64,000 nt of DNA from Pseudomonas paraversuta (GCF_904063065.1 NZ_CAJFCL010000001.1:1-64000); one strand, 5' to 3'. Positions 37,201-46,657 are shown, counted from the first letter of the stretch. A program made the numbers and translations. The notes: a model not told the origin generated them from the sequence alone.

Positions 37201-37916
37201 TTGTCGGCCAAGGGTTGAAGCTCGCCCGCGATATGAGAATTGAGATAACCGCTAGTATCCGCTGTCAGGTTCAGCGTGGTGCGCACATTGCCATCGACCT
37301 TCAGCGCCAGTGCCAATAGTTTGCCATCCGGCGCAGGCAGGCTGATGTTGCCTTGCAGGGCAAGCGGCCAGTCGCCATTGGGCTGCAACAGCCCGGACAT
37401 CTCTACATTCAGGTCTTCACGTTCGACATGCACCGAGTCGATCCGCAGTCCCTTGGCGGTCCATTGCGCCGCCATCTGCATGCCCTTGAGCTGCTCGATA
37501 CCGTTGAACAGTACATTGCCGACTTTCACGTCCCCGACTTCGATCGCCAGCGGCAATTTGAGATCAGGCAAGCTGACCGGGCCGCTGCTGCTGTCGTCAC
37601 CCGGCGGAAATTGCAGGCTGACCCGGTCGGCCTGCAACTGGTCGATACACAGCGTCATGCGGGTCAGGCAGCCCGGCGACCAGGCAAAAATCGGCCGATT
37701 GACTTCGACACGGCTGCTGCCTTGTTCCCACAATAAGTAATCGGCACTCCACTGGCCGCCCAGGCGCCCGGCAAAGTTTTCCACCTGCAAACCGGGCACT
37801 TGCCCCAACACCCAGCGGCTGCCCGCCTGGGTGCCAAGAACCACCCCCAGCCCGACAACCACCAGCAGCACCAACGCCAACAGCACAAGGCCAACTATTT
37901 TCAAACCACGAATCAC
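34242..37916 (-). CDS. tamB: TamB, translocation and assembly module inner-membrane subunit
   Basis: A 1224-residue AsmA/TamB-type bridge protein: one N-terminal membrane anchor (~8-30), a long repetitive beta-helical periplasmic body (AsmA-like repeats such as LNGQQLAFADNHLQNLTL), and the C-terminal TamB/DUF490 domain (GELRLNNGRYRAYGQRLTI, QALSYLVLGRPL, ending FYKRDF). It links the inner membrane to TamA and helps assemble outer-membrane proteins and move lipids. It starts with GTG overlapping the tamA stop (GTGA). Confidence 0.93.
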   Translation of the reverse strand: MIRGLKIVGLVLLALVLLVVVGLGVVLGTQAGSRWVLGQVPGLQVENFAGRLGGQWSADYLLWEQGSSRVEVNRPIFAWSPGCLTRMTLCIDQLQADRVSLQFPPGDDSSSGPVSLPDLKLPLAIEVGDVKVGNVLFNGIEQLKGMQMAAQWTAKGLRIDSVHVEREDLNVEMSGLLQPNGDWPLALQGNISLPAPDGKLLALALKVDGNVRTTLNLTADTSGYLNSHIAGELQPLADNLPAQLKITSEQFNPGFDLPDTLQVEQLVLSAKGDLKDGYELNGSATLPAENTPVNLLLKGRVDARGAQIAALQLTSGPQQHLKLSGQVDWHQGLSAEAKIDWLEFPWHNLYPVIAKPDVDLRTFSGEVSYRDGNYLGNFKADLDGPAGKFSLSSPFSGDLGKIFLPELKLVAGQGKAEGHVNVQFADGVAWDTALDLSAINPAYWVAELPGTLAGPLRSAGEFKNERLKLDANLDLKGRLRGLPAMLQAKAAGEGEAWTVSALDIRLGDNRINGTASLQQQIKAQLDLNLPRLGQLWPELRGQLKGQVDVAGTLKAPQGKVVLNGQQLAFADNHLQNLTLNASLDGNQRGRIDLKGSGIQAGDTQFGVLTANGSGDIKRQQLKLALQGPTLQLGMALDGGLDKDNWRGRLVSGDIKAGGQDWQLQKPARLERLADGRVNLGAQCWISGPASLCSEDQRLVPDPQLRLHLKQFPLDSLAQWLPKDFQWQGQLNADLLLDLPASGPKGQVVVDASGGTLRIKDKGQWLNFPYQTFKLTSNLTPDRVDTRFDFDGGKLGQLMLSARINPLPKNKPITGEFRLSGLDVSVVRPFVPMVEKLTGQLNGSGTIAGSLLAPHINGNVALTGGEVSGPQLPTNFENLQLTANINGETAQLNGGWTSGKQGQGSISGDVAWGKATAVNVLVKGNHLPVTVEPYAKLEVAPDLKISLNANNTLMIAGTVNVPKGEIVVRELPPSTVKISDDTVIVGQQVSDEAPPMVVDMDINVVVGQELLTFSGFGLNADLAGQVHIGNNMDTRGELRLNNGRYRAYGQRLTIRRARLLFAGPIDQPYLDIEAVRQTDDVIAGIRLTGSAEQPTTQIFSEPAMSQEQALSYLVLGRPLTGTGEDDNLLAQAALGLGLMGSSGITTDLANHLGIKDFELDTEGSGNDTAVVASGKINERLSVRYGVGVFEPASTIALRYKLSKRVYVEVASGVASSLDIFYKRDF

Positions 37917-39640
37917 AGCTCAGGCCCCATCGAAAAGTGCAAACGAACCCCGCCATCGTCATCCAGCGCATGGGCCAGATCGAGACGTATAGGGCCTACC
38001 GGCGAAATCCAGCGAATACCGACACCAACACCGGTTTTCAAGCTCGGGAAGTCCAGGGTGTTGAACGCATTGCCCTGATCGACAAAGGCCGCCCAGCGCC
38101 ATTTTTCAGCGAACTGATACTGATATTCGAGGCTCCCTGCCAGCATGTAGCGCCCGCCGATGCGATCACCGTCCGAGTTTTTTGGCGACAGGCTCTGGTA
38201 GTCATAGCCACGCACGCTTTGATCGCCACCGGCAAAGAACCGCAAGGACGGCGGAATCGACTTGTAGCCGTTGGTGGCGCTGCCACCGAACTGGACACGG
38301 CCCAAAAAGCGGTGCTTGTCCCACAGGGTGGTCAGGGCCTTGAACTTGATATCGCCGTGCAGCAGGTTGGTATCCGACATCAGGCCTTCTTTGGCCACCT
38401 GCACATCGGTGTTGATGCTGTAACCGTGGCTCGGGTCGATGCGGTTATCACTGCGCAGGACCGAATAACTCACCCCCGGCATCAGTAGGGTACTCAGACC
38501 CGAGTCATCGCCCAGACGGTATTCTTCGCGCTGCCACTTGAGCGAAACAATCCGCGTCCAGCCGTTATCCAGCTTGCTGTGCCACTCGGGCCCCACCGTC
38601 AGCAGCTTGCTCAAGGTATCGGTATTGGCAATTTCTTCGTACTGATAGCCCGCAGCCAGGCGCAGCTTGTCCGTCAGGGGCGGGTCCAGCGGAATGTCAT
38701 ACCAGGCGCCGACGTTTTGCTTGGGCTGGGAAATCTCGGACTCAAAGCCATAGCTGTCGCCCCGCGGGTTGTCCCAGTGCCGGGTCCAGCTGGCTTTGCC
38801 CCGGGGGCCGGTGTCGGTCGAATAACCAAGACCCAGGGTCATGGTGCGCGGTTTGCGCGTTTGCAGATCCACGTCGACCGGAATCACCTGCCCCACAGCG
38901 GTACTCGGTGCGGCATCTACGCGCACAATCTCAAAATAGCCGCTGCTTTGCAGGTTTTGGTTGAGCTCGGCGATCAGCTCCGAGTCATAAGGGGTGTCGG
39001 GTTTAAAGGGCACCATGCGTTGCAGCAGGGTTTGATCAAAGGGCGCATCACCGGCAAAGCTGACTTTGCCGAGCACATAGCGCGGCCCGCTTTCGTAGAC
39101 CAGATTGATATCGGCAAACCCACCTTTAGGATCGACCAGCAGTTCGTGCTTGATGAATTTACCGTTGAAAAAACCGTAGCGTAGGGCACGGTTCAGAATC
39201 ATCCGTTTGGCTTGTTCGTAGTTGCCCTGATTGAGCACCGCGCCGGGTTTGAGATCATCACTGGCGGGGATTTGAAAGGCCTTGAGCGAGGCAGCCGGGC
39301 CTTCGACACGCACGTTGACGTTGCGCAGATGCACCGGCTCACCGGGATCGATACTCAACTCCAGACGCGGCGGATCACCGGGTTTGACCTCGACATCAAT
39401 GGTGGGTTGGTAGTAACCCAGGGCCTGGGAGGCTTTCAGGGCTTGCTCCTGGGCGCCACGCTTGAAGCGCAACAAAGCCGCCTCGTCGCGATCGCCGAGG
39501 CTGCCGATATAGCCTTCCACATTGGCCTTGAGGGCATTGTTTGCCGGCTTGACCTTGACCACCAACTCGCTTTGGGCAAATGCCGCGAAGCTGCTGATCA
39601 GCAGGACAAGACCACTGGTAAATCTTCCTGGAAACTTCAT
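37913..39640 (-). CDS. tamA: TamA, Omp85-family outer-membrane subunit
   Basis: A 575-residue outer-membrane protein: signal peptide (residues ~1-22, ending AFAQ), three POTRA domains (~25-265), and a C-terminal Omp85 barrel containing the lid-lock type GGDQSVRGYDYQSL and ending in FSMGPEL. Start chosen at ATG 39640; an in-frame GTG lies 18 bases upstream. Four-base overlap with tamB shows an operon and coupling. Confidence 0.93.
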   Translation of the reverse strand: MKFPGRFTSGLVLLISSFAAFAQSELVVKVKPANNALKANVEGYIGSLGDRDEAALLRFKRGAQEQALKASQALGYYQPTIDVEVKPGDPPRLELSIDPGEPVHLRNVNVRVEGPAASLKAFQIPASDDLKPGAVLNQGNYEQAKRMILNRALRYGFFNGKFIKHELLVDPKGGFADINLVYESGPRYVLGKVSFAGDAPFDQTLLQRMVPFKPDTPYDSELIAELNQNLQSSGYFEIVRVDAAPSTAVGQVIPVDVDLQTRKPRTMTLGLGYSTDTGPRGKASWTRHWDNPRGDSYGFESEISQPKQNVGAWYDIPLDPPLTDKLRLAAGYQYEEIANTDTLSKLLTVGPEWHSKLDNGWTRIVSLKWQREEYRLGDDSGLSTLLMPGVSYSVLRSDNRIDPSHGYSINTDVQVAKEGLMSDTNLLHGDIKFKALTTLWDKHRFLGRVQFGGSATNGYKSIPPSLRFFAGGDQSVRGYDYQSLSPKNSDGDRIGGRYMLAGSLEYQYQFAEKWRWAAFVDQGNAFNTLDFPSLKTGVGVGIRWISPVGPIRLDLAHALDDDGGVRLHFSMGPEL

Positions 39641-39703
39641 AGGCGCGGATGCTATCACGGGCAGGAGTGCGCATAGAGCGCACCAACGCGCAGAAGTTCG
39701 GTT

Positions 39704-40354
39704 TTAAGCCATGTCTGTATGTAACACCTGCGGATTGGCGTGAAAAAACACGCGCTCAACCACCGGGCCGATCGCCACTTCACCGATCTCCACATACCCC
39801 TGACGTTTGTAGAAATCCTGATAATGCGGGTTGCCCGTATCGAGCACCACGCCTTCGGAATGCTCGTCCTCGGCACACCAGTTGTGCACGGCCTCAAGCA
39901 ACTGTTCGCCATAGTGCAAGCCTTGAAGTTCAGGATGGATGCCCAGCAGTGGCAACATGTGTACCGCGTCGCCGGGCACGCAGGCCAGGACCGCCTGATG
40001 ATAGTCAAGATAGCGCCGCGTGCAGCGCAACCCCGTGCTCAGCAACATGCGCAACTGCCACGCCCAGCTTTCCGTAATGCCCAGCCGCCGTTGTGGCGGG
40101 GCAATCAGGGCAATGCCCACCAGCCGGTCATTGACCAGCAATCCCAGCGCGGGCAGATCCTGCAGGAAATGCTGCTTTACCAACTCGCGAACCGTGGCCC
40201 GAACCCGTTGCTCATAGCCCCGGCGCTGCGCCTCAAACAAGTAGCGAAACGTCGGTTCATGCCTGTATGCCTGATAAAGCAGAGAACGCGCTTCCCTGGA
40301 ATAGCCGCTGTCGAGCATTTGAATCTGGCTGGCGGCGTTCGACGTTTGCGTCAT
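39704..40354 (-). CDS. GNAT-like N-acetyltransferase
   Basis: A 216-residue protein with a C-terminal GNAT fold: LPLLGIHPELQGLHYGEQLLEA (acetyl-CoA loop) and DTGNPHYQDFYKRQGYVEIGE near the end. The substrate is unknown. AGGGAG lies about 10 bases before the ATG at 40354. It lies between tamA and xthA and is transcribed with the tam genes' strand but 63 bases upstream of tamA. Confidence 0.82.
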   Translation of the reverse strand: MTQTSNAASQIQMLDSGYSREARSLLYQAYRHEPTFRYLFEAQRRGYEQRVRATVRELVKQHFLQDLPALGLLVNDRLVGIALIAPPQRRLGITESWAWQLRMLLSTGLRCTRRYLDYHQAVLACVPGDAVHMLPLLGIHPELQGLHYGEQLLEAVHNWCAEDEHSEGVVLDTGNPHYQDFYKRQGYVEIGEVAIGPVVERVFFHANPQVLHTDMA

Positions 40355-40515
40355 GACGATCAATCTCCCTGGCGGATGGCGGCACTTCTAGTGAGTACGA
40401 GCCCCCGAGGACCACAACAGTTCAATCGTGGCCACGTGCTTCCTACGTTAGCAGCGCATTTGCCGCACTGCACGCAGGCCGCTAACATCGCAGTTTTGCT
40501 CAGGACTGCCCGCCC

Positions 40516-41328
40516 ATGAAAATCGTTTCTTTCAACATCAACGGTCTGCGCGCCCGGCCGCATCAGCTGGCAGCGCTGATTGAAAAACACCAACCCGACG
40601 TGATCGGCCTGCAAGAAACAAAAGTCCATGACGATCAGTTCCCCCTGGCCGATATCGAAGCACTGGGCTATCACGTGCACTTTCATGGGCAGAAAGGCCA
40701 TTACGGGGTCGCCCTGCTCTCGCGCCAGGCACCGCTTGAATTGCACAAAGGCTTCGCCGGCGATGAAGAAGATGCCCAGCGGCGCTTTATCTGGGGCACG
40801 TTCGCTGACGAGAACGGCCAGCCGGTAACCATCATGAATGGTTATTTCCCACAGGGAGAAAACCGCGATCACCCGACCAAATTCCCTGCCAAGCAACGCT
40901 TTTACAGCGACCTGCAACAACTGCTCGAGAGCCAGTTCAGCAACGAGCAGCCATTGATCGTGATGGGCGACATCAATATTTCCCCGCAAGACTGTGACAT
41001 CGGCATCGGCCCGGACAACGCCAAGCGCTGGCTGAAAACCGGCAAGTGCAGCTTTTTGCCCGAAGAGCGCGAGTGGATGGAACGCCTCAAGGGCTGGGGG
41101 CTGGTGGACAGCTTTCGCTACCTGTACCCGGATGTGACTGATCGCTTCAGCTGGTTCGACTATCGCAGCCGTGGTTTCGAAGACGAGCCCAAGCGCGGCC
41201 TGCGCATCGACGTCATCCTGGCCTCCCGGGGGCTGGTGCCCCGGATCAAGGCTGCAGGTGTCGACTACGACCTGCGCGCCATGGAAAAGCCTTCGGACCA
41301 TGCGCCGATCTGGCTGGAATTGAGCTGA
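40516..41328 (+). CDS. xthA: exodeoxyribonuclease III
   Basis: A 270-residue AP endonuclease/3'-5' exonuclease of base-excision repair. Family motifs: [25 protein letters not shown] (catalytic Glu), [27 protein letters not shown] (Asp/Asn), the RGLRIDVIL region and the terminal [11 protein letters not shown] (catalytic His). Stand-alone gene divergent from the acetyltransferase. Confidence 0.95.
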   Translation: MKIVSFNINGLRARPHQLAALIEKHQPDVIGLQETKVHDDQFPLADIEALGYHVHFHGQKGHYGVALLSRQAPLELHKGFAGDEEDAQRRFIWGTFADENGQPVTIMNGYFPQGENRDHPTKFPAKQRFYSDLQQLLESQFSNEQPLIVMGDINISPQDCDIGIGPDNAKRWLKTGKCSFLPEEREWMERLKGWGLVDSFRYLYPDVTDRFSWFDYRSRGFEDEPKRGLRIDVILASRGLVPRIKAAGVDYDLRAMEKPSDHAPIWLELS

Positions 41329-41330
41329 AC

Positions 41331-41360
41331 GGGTGCAGCAGCAAGCTCGCCCCTGCAGGG
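41331..41360. repeat. REP-like half element
   Basis: GCAAGCTCGCCCCTGCAGGG, the same core as the right arm of the REPIN at 26843-26919, just after xthA. A partial inverted mate (CTGCGGGAGCGGGCCC) follows near 41384. Confidence 0.5.
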
Positions 41361-41471
41361 TTATGTGATGAAAATTACAGAACCTGCGGGAGCGGGCCCT
41401 GGACCTGTGTCATCGGGCTGAAACACATCTGACTTAAATTGCTGGCATTTCCCTGGGGAAGGTGCCCGTCG

Positions 41472-42779
41472 ATGCTGCGCTTAATGTTGCTATGCCTGTT
41501 ATGGGCGATAGCCAGTCCGGCCCATGCCGCCGATTTGCGAATTCAGGGTTCAAACACCATTGGTGCCAATCTCGGACCGGCACTGGTGACGGCCATGCTG
41601 ATACAACAAGGTCTGCACGACGTCCACAACGTCCCTGCATCCCCTCCCAACGAGCACAGCATTGTCGGCACCAATGCGCTGGGGCAACAGGTCCGGGTGG
41701 ATGTAGCAGCCCACGGCTCCGGCACCGGTTTCACTGCATTAAAGGCAGGGCAAGCGGATTTGGTGGCCTCCTCGCGCCCGATCAAGGATCGGGAACTGGT
41801 GGAACTCGAAGCCCTTGGCGACCTGAAAAGCCCCGACGCCGAGCAAGTCATCGCCATCGACGGACTGGCCATTATCCTTCACCCGGGCAACCCGATTTCT
41901 CAATTGAATACCGAGCAACTGGCACAGATATTCAGCGGTCAGATCAGTACATGGGACGCTCTGGGCGGTATCCCGGGCCCGATTCATTTATATGCCCGAG
42001 ATAACCAGTCCGGCACTTGGGAGACCTTTAAAGAGTTGGTGCTGAGCCGTACCGAACATCCGTTAAGCAAGACGGCGCAGCGCTTCGAGTCCAGCGAGCA
42101 GCTGTCAGATGTCGTCAGCCATGATCCCCAAGGCATAGGTTTTATCGGTCTGCCTTACATCCGTGGCGCCAAAACCCTGGCCATCGTGGACGGGTCGTCC
42201 CAACCGATGCTGCCGCTCAACAGTTTGATTGCCAGCGAAGATTACCCGCTGTCGCGACGCCTGTTCTTTTACCTGCCACCGACCAGCAGCAACCCCTGGG
42301 CCCGAGCACTGATTAGCTTCACCCAAAGTGCCCAGGGCCAGGCCATCGTTGCGCAAAACGGTTTTGTCGCCCAAAGGGTCCAGGCCAGCAGCGTGCTTCC
42401 CGGCGCGCATATGCCCCGGGACTACCAGACGTTGACCACACAGGCGCAGCGTTTGTCAGTCAATTTCCGTTTTGAGGAAGGCAGTGCATCACTGGACAAC
42501 AAGGCACGTCAGGACTTGCTGCGGGTGGTCGACTATTTAAAGGCCAATGGCAAGTTGGACCGGCAGGTGACACTGGTGGGTTTTGGCGATGCCAAAGACG
42601 ACCCCGAACGCGCGCAACTGCTGTCCAAACTCAGAGCCATGGCGGTACGCCGCGAGCTGGTTAAAAGCGCTGTAGTGCTGCGCGAGATCCGGGGTTACGG
42701 CGCGCAGATGCCAGTGGCGGCCAACACCGAAGATGAAGGCCGCCTGAAGAATCGCCGGGTTGAAGTGTGGGTTTATTGA
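41472..42779 (+). CDS. phosphate-binding-like protein fused to OmpA domain
   Basis: A 435-residue exported protein: signal peptide (~1-20, ending AHAA), then a PstS-like periplasmic binding domain (DLRIQGSNTIG, GSGTGFTALKAGQAD, FSGQISTWDALGG, RDNQSGTWETFKELVL), and a C-terminal OmpA/MotB peptidoglycan-binding domain (INFRFEEGSASLDN-type start, LVGFGDAKDD, NRRVEVWVY end). The fusion suggests a cell-wall-anchored solute binder or sensor rather than an ABC-transporter subunit; no transporter genes adjoin it. GGAAGG precedes the start. Confidence 0.82.
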   Translation: MLRLMLLCLLWAIASPAHAADLRIQGSNTIGANLGPALVTAMLIQQGLHDVHNVPASPPNEHSIVGTNALGQQVRVDVAAHGSGTGFTALKAGQADLVASSRPIKDRELVELEALGDLKSPDAEQVIAIDGLAIILHPGNPISQLNTEQLAQIFSGQISTWDALGGIPGPIHLYARDNQSGTWETFKELVLSRTEHPLSKTAQRFESSEQLSDVVSHDPQGIGFIGLPYIRGAKTLAIVDGSSQPMLPLNSLIASEDYPLSRRLFFYLPPTSSNPWARALISFTQSAQGQAIVAQNGFVAQRVQASSVLPGAHMPRDYQTLTTQAQRLSVNFRFEEGSASLDNKARQDLLRVVDYLKANGKLDRQVTLVGFGDAKDDPERAQLLSKLRAMAVRRELVKSAVVLREIRGYGAQMPVAANTEDEGRLKNRRVEVWVY

Positions 42780-42782
42780 ACC

Positions 42783-42823
42783 GGCAGCTGGCTTGCCAGC
42801 GATGGCATACCAGCTCCCGCAAT
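42783..42823. repeat. REP element
   Basis: GCAGCTGGC-TT-GCCAGC followed by a part mate CCAGCTCCCGC, filling the 53 bases between convergent genes. Confidence 0.6.
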
Positions 42824-42832
42824 AGACAAGCC

Positions 42833-44047
42833 TCAGGGCTGCAGGGCAGCGTACTTGTCCAGTTCAAACTTGCCCACCGCAGCCCGGTGTACTTCATCCG
42901 GCCCGTCGGCCAGACGCAGGGTGCGTTGCATCGCGTACATGTAGGCCAGCGGGAAGTCTGCCGAAACCCCGGCGCCACCATGGAGCTGAATGGCCCGGTC
43001 AATCACCTTCAGTGCGACGTTGGGGGCAATGACCTTGATCTGCGCTATCTCGCTTTTCGCAACTTTATTGCCCGCCACGTCCATCATGTAGGCCGCCTTC
43101 AGAGTCAGCAGCCGGGCCATATCAATCTCCATGCGCGAGTCGGCAATCTTGTCGATATTGCCCCCCAGCCGCGCCAGCGGTTTGCCAAAGGCCGTGCGCG
43201 CCAGCGAGCGCTTGCACATCAGCTCCAGTGCCCGCTCGGCCATACCAATTGAGCGCATGCAGTGGTGAATACGCCCCGGGCCAAGGCGGCCTTGGGCAAT
43301 CTCAAAACCGCGTCCTTCGCCCAGCAAGACGTTTTCGTACGGCACCCTTACATTATCGAACAACACTTCGGCATGACCGTGGGGTGCATCGTCGTAGCCG
43401 AACACCGGCAATGGCCGTACGATTTTCACCCCCGGCGTGTCGACGGGCACCAGGATCATCGAATGTTGTTGATGGCGCGGGTTCCCGGGATTGCTCAGCC
43501 CCATGAAAATCAAGATTTTGCAACGCGGGTCACAGGCTCCCGAGGTCCACCATTTGCGGCCATTGATCAACCACTCATCGCCGTCCCTTACAGCACGGGC
43601 CTCCATATTGGTGGCATCGGACGAAGCAACATCGGGCTCGGTCATGGCAAACGCCGAACGGATCTCGCCACGCAGCAGCGGTTCAAGCCATTGCTGCTTT
43701 TGCTGCGCACTGGCGTAGCGCACCAATACTTCCATGTTGCCGGTATCCGGCGCCGAGCAGTTGAAGGGCTCCGGACCGAGCATCGAACGGCCCATGATTT
43801 CAGCCAGCGGTGCGTACTCCAGATTCGTCAGCCCGGCGCCCAGGTCCGATTCAGGCAAAAACAGGTTCCACAGCCCTTCAGCCCTGGCCTTGCGTTTCAA
43901 CTCTTCCATCACAGCAGTTGGCTGCCAGCGATCACCTTCAGCCACTTGCCGGTCGAAAATCGCTTCCGCCGGATACACATGAGCGTCCATAAACGCTGTC
44001 ACGCGCTCGCGCAGGGCCTGAACTTTCGGGGAATAAGCGAAATCCAT
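42833..44047 (-). CDS. acyl-CoA dehydrogenase (ACAD10/11-like)
   Basis: A 404-residue FAD-dependent acyl-CoA dehydrogenase. Motifs: [16 protein letters not shown] (FAD/substrate loop), [16 protein letters not shown], and the C-terminal [18 protein letters not shown] with [11 protein letters not shown]. The sequence type is closest to the ACAD10/11 group, acting on long or modified acyl-CoAs. Divergent from a LysR gene, which probably regulates it; a LysR-type operator lies between. Confidence 0.88.
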   Translation of the reverse strand: MDFAYSPKVQALRERVTAFMDAHVYPAEAIFDRQVAEGDRWQPTAVMEELKRKARAEGLWNLFLPESDLGAGLTNLEYAPLAEIMGRSMLGPEPFNCSAPDTGNMEVLVRYASAQQKQQWLEPLLRGEIRSAFAMTEPDVASSDATNMEARAVRDGDEWLINGRKWWTSGACDPRCKILIFMGLSNPGNPRHQQHSMILVPVDTPGVKIVRPLPVFGYDDAPHGHAEVLFDNVRVPYENVLLGEGRGFEIAQGRLGPGRIHHCMRSIGMAERALELMCKRSLARTAFGKPLARLGGNIDKIADSRMEIDMARLLTLKAAYMMDVAGNKVAKSEIAQIKVIAPNVALKVIDRAIQLHGGAGVSADFPLAYMYAMQRTLRLADGPDEVHRAAVGKFELDKYAALQP

Positions 44048-44142
44048 GGGTGGCTACCTTTTACCGGGAATAACGAAATGTGATGCCCGATGCTAGAACA
44101 GCCACCTACCATTTACCCCGCCTATTTACCGCGTGTATTACC

Positions 44143-44163
44143 ATTCATAAGCAATATATGATT
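44143..44163. promoter_or_regulatory. LysR-type operator between acyl-CoA dehydrogenase and its regulator
   Basis: ATTCATA-AGCAATA-TATGATT, arms matching at six of seven positions, giving the T-N11-A pattern. It lies 36 bases upstream of the LysR start and ~95 from the dehydrogenase start. Confidence 0.5.
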
Positions 44164-44198
44164 CGCCGCAGTCAACAACTGAACAAGAGCCCCGGGCC

Positions 44199-45164
44199 AT
44201 GAATCTGAACAAGGTCGATCTCAATCTGTTTATCGTCTTCGACGCTATCTACACCGAAGCCAATCTGACTCGCGCCGGGCAAATCATCGGTATCACCCAG
44301 CCGGCGGTATCCAATGCCCTTGCACGTCTGCGCGAGAGTTTTAACGACCCGCTGTTCGTGCGCACGGCCCAGGGCATGGTGCCGACCCCCATGGCCCAGA
44401 ACATCATCAGCCCGGTGCGCAGTGCCCTGGCCCTGTTACGTGTGTCCGTCCAGGAAAGTCGTATTTTCAATCCGCTACAAGCCAGTAAAACATTCCGGAT
44501 CAGCATGACCGACCTGACCGAGGCGGTGATTTTGCCCCCGCTGTTTCAGCGCTTGCGGCGTCAGGCACCGGCAGTAGTGATCGAAAGTTTTCTTTCCCAT
44601 CGACGTGAAACCACCAGTGACCTGGCTGCCGGGCGCCTGGATTTTGCCGTGGATGCGCCGCTCAACACCGACCCGCAGGTACGTCACGTCAAATTAATGG
44701 AAGACCGCTATGTCTGTGCCATGCGCCAGGGCCATCCATTAGCCAGCAAGCCCGTGATCAGCCTGGATGAATATCTGGCACTGACCCATATCCATATCTC
44801 GACCCGCCGCAACGGCCTGGGGGAAGTCGACCTGGCACTGGGCAAAATGGGCCTGCAGCGCAAGATCACCCTGCGCTCGCAGCACTACCTGATGGCCTCC
44901 AATGTGTTGCAACAAACCGACATGGTAATGACCGTACCCGAGCGTTTTGCCCGGCGTCATGCTCTGCACTTTGTCAAATTGCCCCTCAACGAACTGCCCA
45001 ACGTCGAAACCCATCTGTACTGGCATGAAAGTACCGAGCAAGACCCGGCCAATCGCTGGATGCGTGAGCAACTGATTGAAGTGTGCCGGGAACAAGTCAT
45101 CCGCGAAAATGAAGCCGGGGCCGCCAGCTTGCTTGACGTAAACGTCAAGCAGCCATTAGCTTAA
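44199..45164 (+). CDS. LysR family transcriptional regulator
   Basis: A 321-residue LysR regulator of the NodD/LinR-like branch: DLNLFIVFDAIYTEANLTRAG then ITQPAVSNALARLRE (HTH), NDPLFVRTAQGM. The effector domain starts near residue 95. It is divergent from the acyl-CoA dehydrogenase and just upstream of liuR, so it may respond to an acyl-CoA or fatty-acid intermediate. Confidence 0.88.
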   Translation: MNLNKVDLNLFIVFDAIYTEANLTRAGQIIGITQPAVSNALARLRESFNDPLFVRTAQGMVPTPMAQNIISPVRSALALLRVSVQESRIFNPLQASKTFRISMTDLTEAVILPPLFQRLRRQAPAVVIESFLSHRRETTSDLAAGRLDFAVDAPLNTDPQVRHVKLMEDRYVCAMRQGHPLASKPVISLDEYLALTHIHISTRRNGLGEVDLALGKMGLQRKITLRSQHYLMASNVLQQTDMVMTVPERFARRHALHFVKLPLNELPNVETHLYWHESTEQDPANRWMREQLIEVCREQVIRENEAGAASLLDVNVKQPLA

Positions 45165-45190
45165 GGGCATGAATTCTCAAGAGCCCGCCC

Positions 45191-45589
45191 ATGAGCAGCC
45201 AGACGTACAGTATTTCCGACCTTGCCCGCGAGCTCGACATCACCACCCGGGCCATCCGCTTTTACGAAGAACAGGGCCTGCTCGCCCCCGAGCGACGCGG
45301 CCAGGAACGGGTGTACTCAGCCCGGGACAAAGTCAGCCTGAAATTGATTTTGCGCGGCAAGCGCATCGGCTTTTCACTGGCCGAATGCCGCGAGCTGATC
45401 GAGCTTTACGACCCCAGCAGCGGCAATCAAAAACAATTGAACAGCATGCTGGGCAAAATCGCCGAGCGCCGTGAGCAACTGGAACAGCAATTGCTGGACA
45501 TTCAACAGATGCAGCTTGAACTCGATACGGCTGAAGAGCGTTGCATCCAGGCCCTCGAACAAACCATAAAAAACCTGCCGGCCTCCTGA
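45191..45589 (+). CDS. liuR: MerR-family regulator LiuR
   Basis: A 132-residue MerR regulator with N-terminal HTH (YSISDLARELDITTRAIRFYEEQGLL) and a C-terminal coiled coil (ERREQLEQQLLDIQQMQ). LiuR controls leucine/isovalerate catabolism; the identification rests on its place directly upstream of the HMG-CoA lyase and close to liuABCD. Near-palindromic candidate sites lie upstream of liuA (48975-49031). Confidence 0.88.
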   Translation: MSSQTYSISDLARELDITTRAIRFYEEQGLLAPERRGQERVYSARDKVSLKLILRGKRIGFSLAECRELIELYDPSSGNQKQLNSMLGKIAERREQLEQQLLDIQQMQLELDTAEERCIQALEQTIKNLPAS

Positions 45590-45633
45590 GGCCCAAGCTC
45601 CCCCAGGGCGCATACAAAAATACGGTGAATCCC

Positions 45634-46533
45634 ATGACACTCCCTACCCATGTGCGTCTGATTGAAGTCGGCCCGCGCGACGGCCTGCAAAATGAAGCCC
45701 GCCCCATAAGCGTGGCGGACAAGGTGCAACTGGTTGACGCCCTGACGGATGCCGGGCTTGGCTATATAGAGGCCGGTAGTTTTGTCTCGCCCAAGTGGGT
45801 GCCGCAAATGGCCGGGTCTGCCGAAGTCTTTGCCCATATCCGGCGCAAGCCCGGTGTGGTCTATGGCGCTCTGGCGCCCAACATGCGCGGGTTTGAAGAC
45901 GCCATGGCAGCGGGTGTGAAGGAGGTTGCGGTATTTGCCGCTGCGTCCGAGGCGTTCTCCCAACGCAATATCAACTGTTCGGTCAGCGAAAGCCTGGCCC
46001 GCTTTGTCCCCATTATCGAGGCCGCCCGGCAACATGGCATCAGTGTGCGCGGCTACGTGTCCTGCGTGCTCGGCTGCCCCTATGAAGGCGACATCGCACC
46101 GCAACAGGTCGCAGCAGTGGCACAAGAGCTGTATGCCATGGGCTGTTACGAGGTTTCACTGGGTGACACCATCGGTACCGGCACTCCGACGGCGACACGG
46201 ACAATGATTGAGGCGGTAAGCGCTCATGTCCCGCGGGAAAAACTCGCCGGGCATTTCCATGACACCTATGGCCAGGCGCTGGTCAATATCTACGCCAGCC
46301 TGCAAGAGGGCATCGCGGTGTTTGACAGCTCGATCGCCGGGCTGGGCGGCTGCCCGTATGCCAAGGGCGCCAGCGGCAACGTGGCCACCGAAGACGTGTT
46401 GTACATGCTCAACGGCATGGGCATCGAGACCGGGGTCGACCTGGACAAACTGCTGCTGGCCGGCGAACACATTTGCAAGGTACTGGACCGTGTTACCGGC
46501 TCCCGGGTAGCAAGGGCGCGCCAAGGGGCATAA
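45634..46533 (+). CDS. liuE: hydroxymethylglutaryl-CoA lyase LiuE/MvaB
   Basis: A 299-residue TIM-barrel lyase splitting HMG-CoA into acetoacetate and acetyl-CoA, the last step of leucine degradation. Motifs: VGPRDGLQNE (N-terminus), HFHDTYGQ (metal histidines), and the signature GLGGCPYAKGASGN with the catalytic Cys. Start MTLPTHV at 45634. It is 44 bases after liuR in the same direction, and a strong terminator follows. Confidence 0.93.
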   Translation: MTLPTHVRLIEVGPRDGLQNEARPISVADKVQLVDALTDAGLGYIEAGSFVSPKWVPQMAGSAEVFAHIRRKPGVVYGALAPNMRGFEDAMAAGVKEVAVFAAASEAFSQRNINCSVSESLARFVPIIEAARQHGISVRGYVSCVLGCPYEGDIAPQQVAAVAQELYAMGCYEVSLGDTIGTGTPTATRTMIEAVSAHVPREKLAGHFHDTYGQALVNIYASLQEGIAVFDSSIAGLGGCPYAKGASGNVATEDVLYMLNGMGIETGVDLDKLLLAGEHICKVLDRVTGSRVARARQGA

Positions 46534-46582
46534 GTGTGGCTGAGTGTTACCTCGTCATCCCCCAAACGAGTAACACGGAAAC

Positions 46583-46612
46583 AAACCGGCCTGCTCCGCG
46601 GCCGGTTTTTTA
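46583..46612 (+). terminator. intrinsic terminator after liuE
   Basis: AAACCGGCC (46583-46591) and GGCCGGTTT (46600-46608) with TTTTTT continuing, 50 bases after the liuE stop. It separates liuRE from the small RNA downstream. Confidence 0.85.
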
Positions 46613-46657
46613 TTGCCTGAAATCTCAAGCCATTGATTTATAAGGATTTTAAAAAGT

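Noticed and set aside
35142..37319. Long plus-strand open frames over tamB
   Set aside because: The repetitive, Leu/Gln-rich composition is that of the complement of tamB; TamB reads through fully on the other strand.
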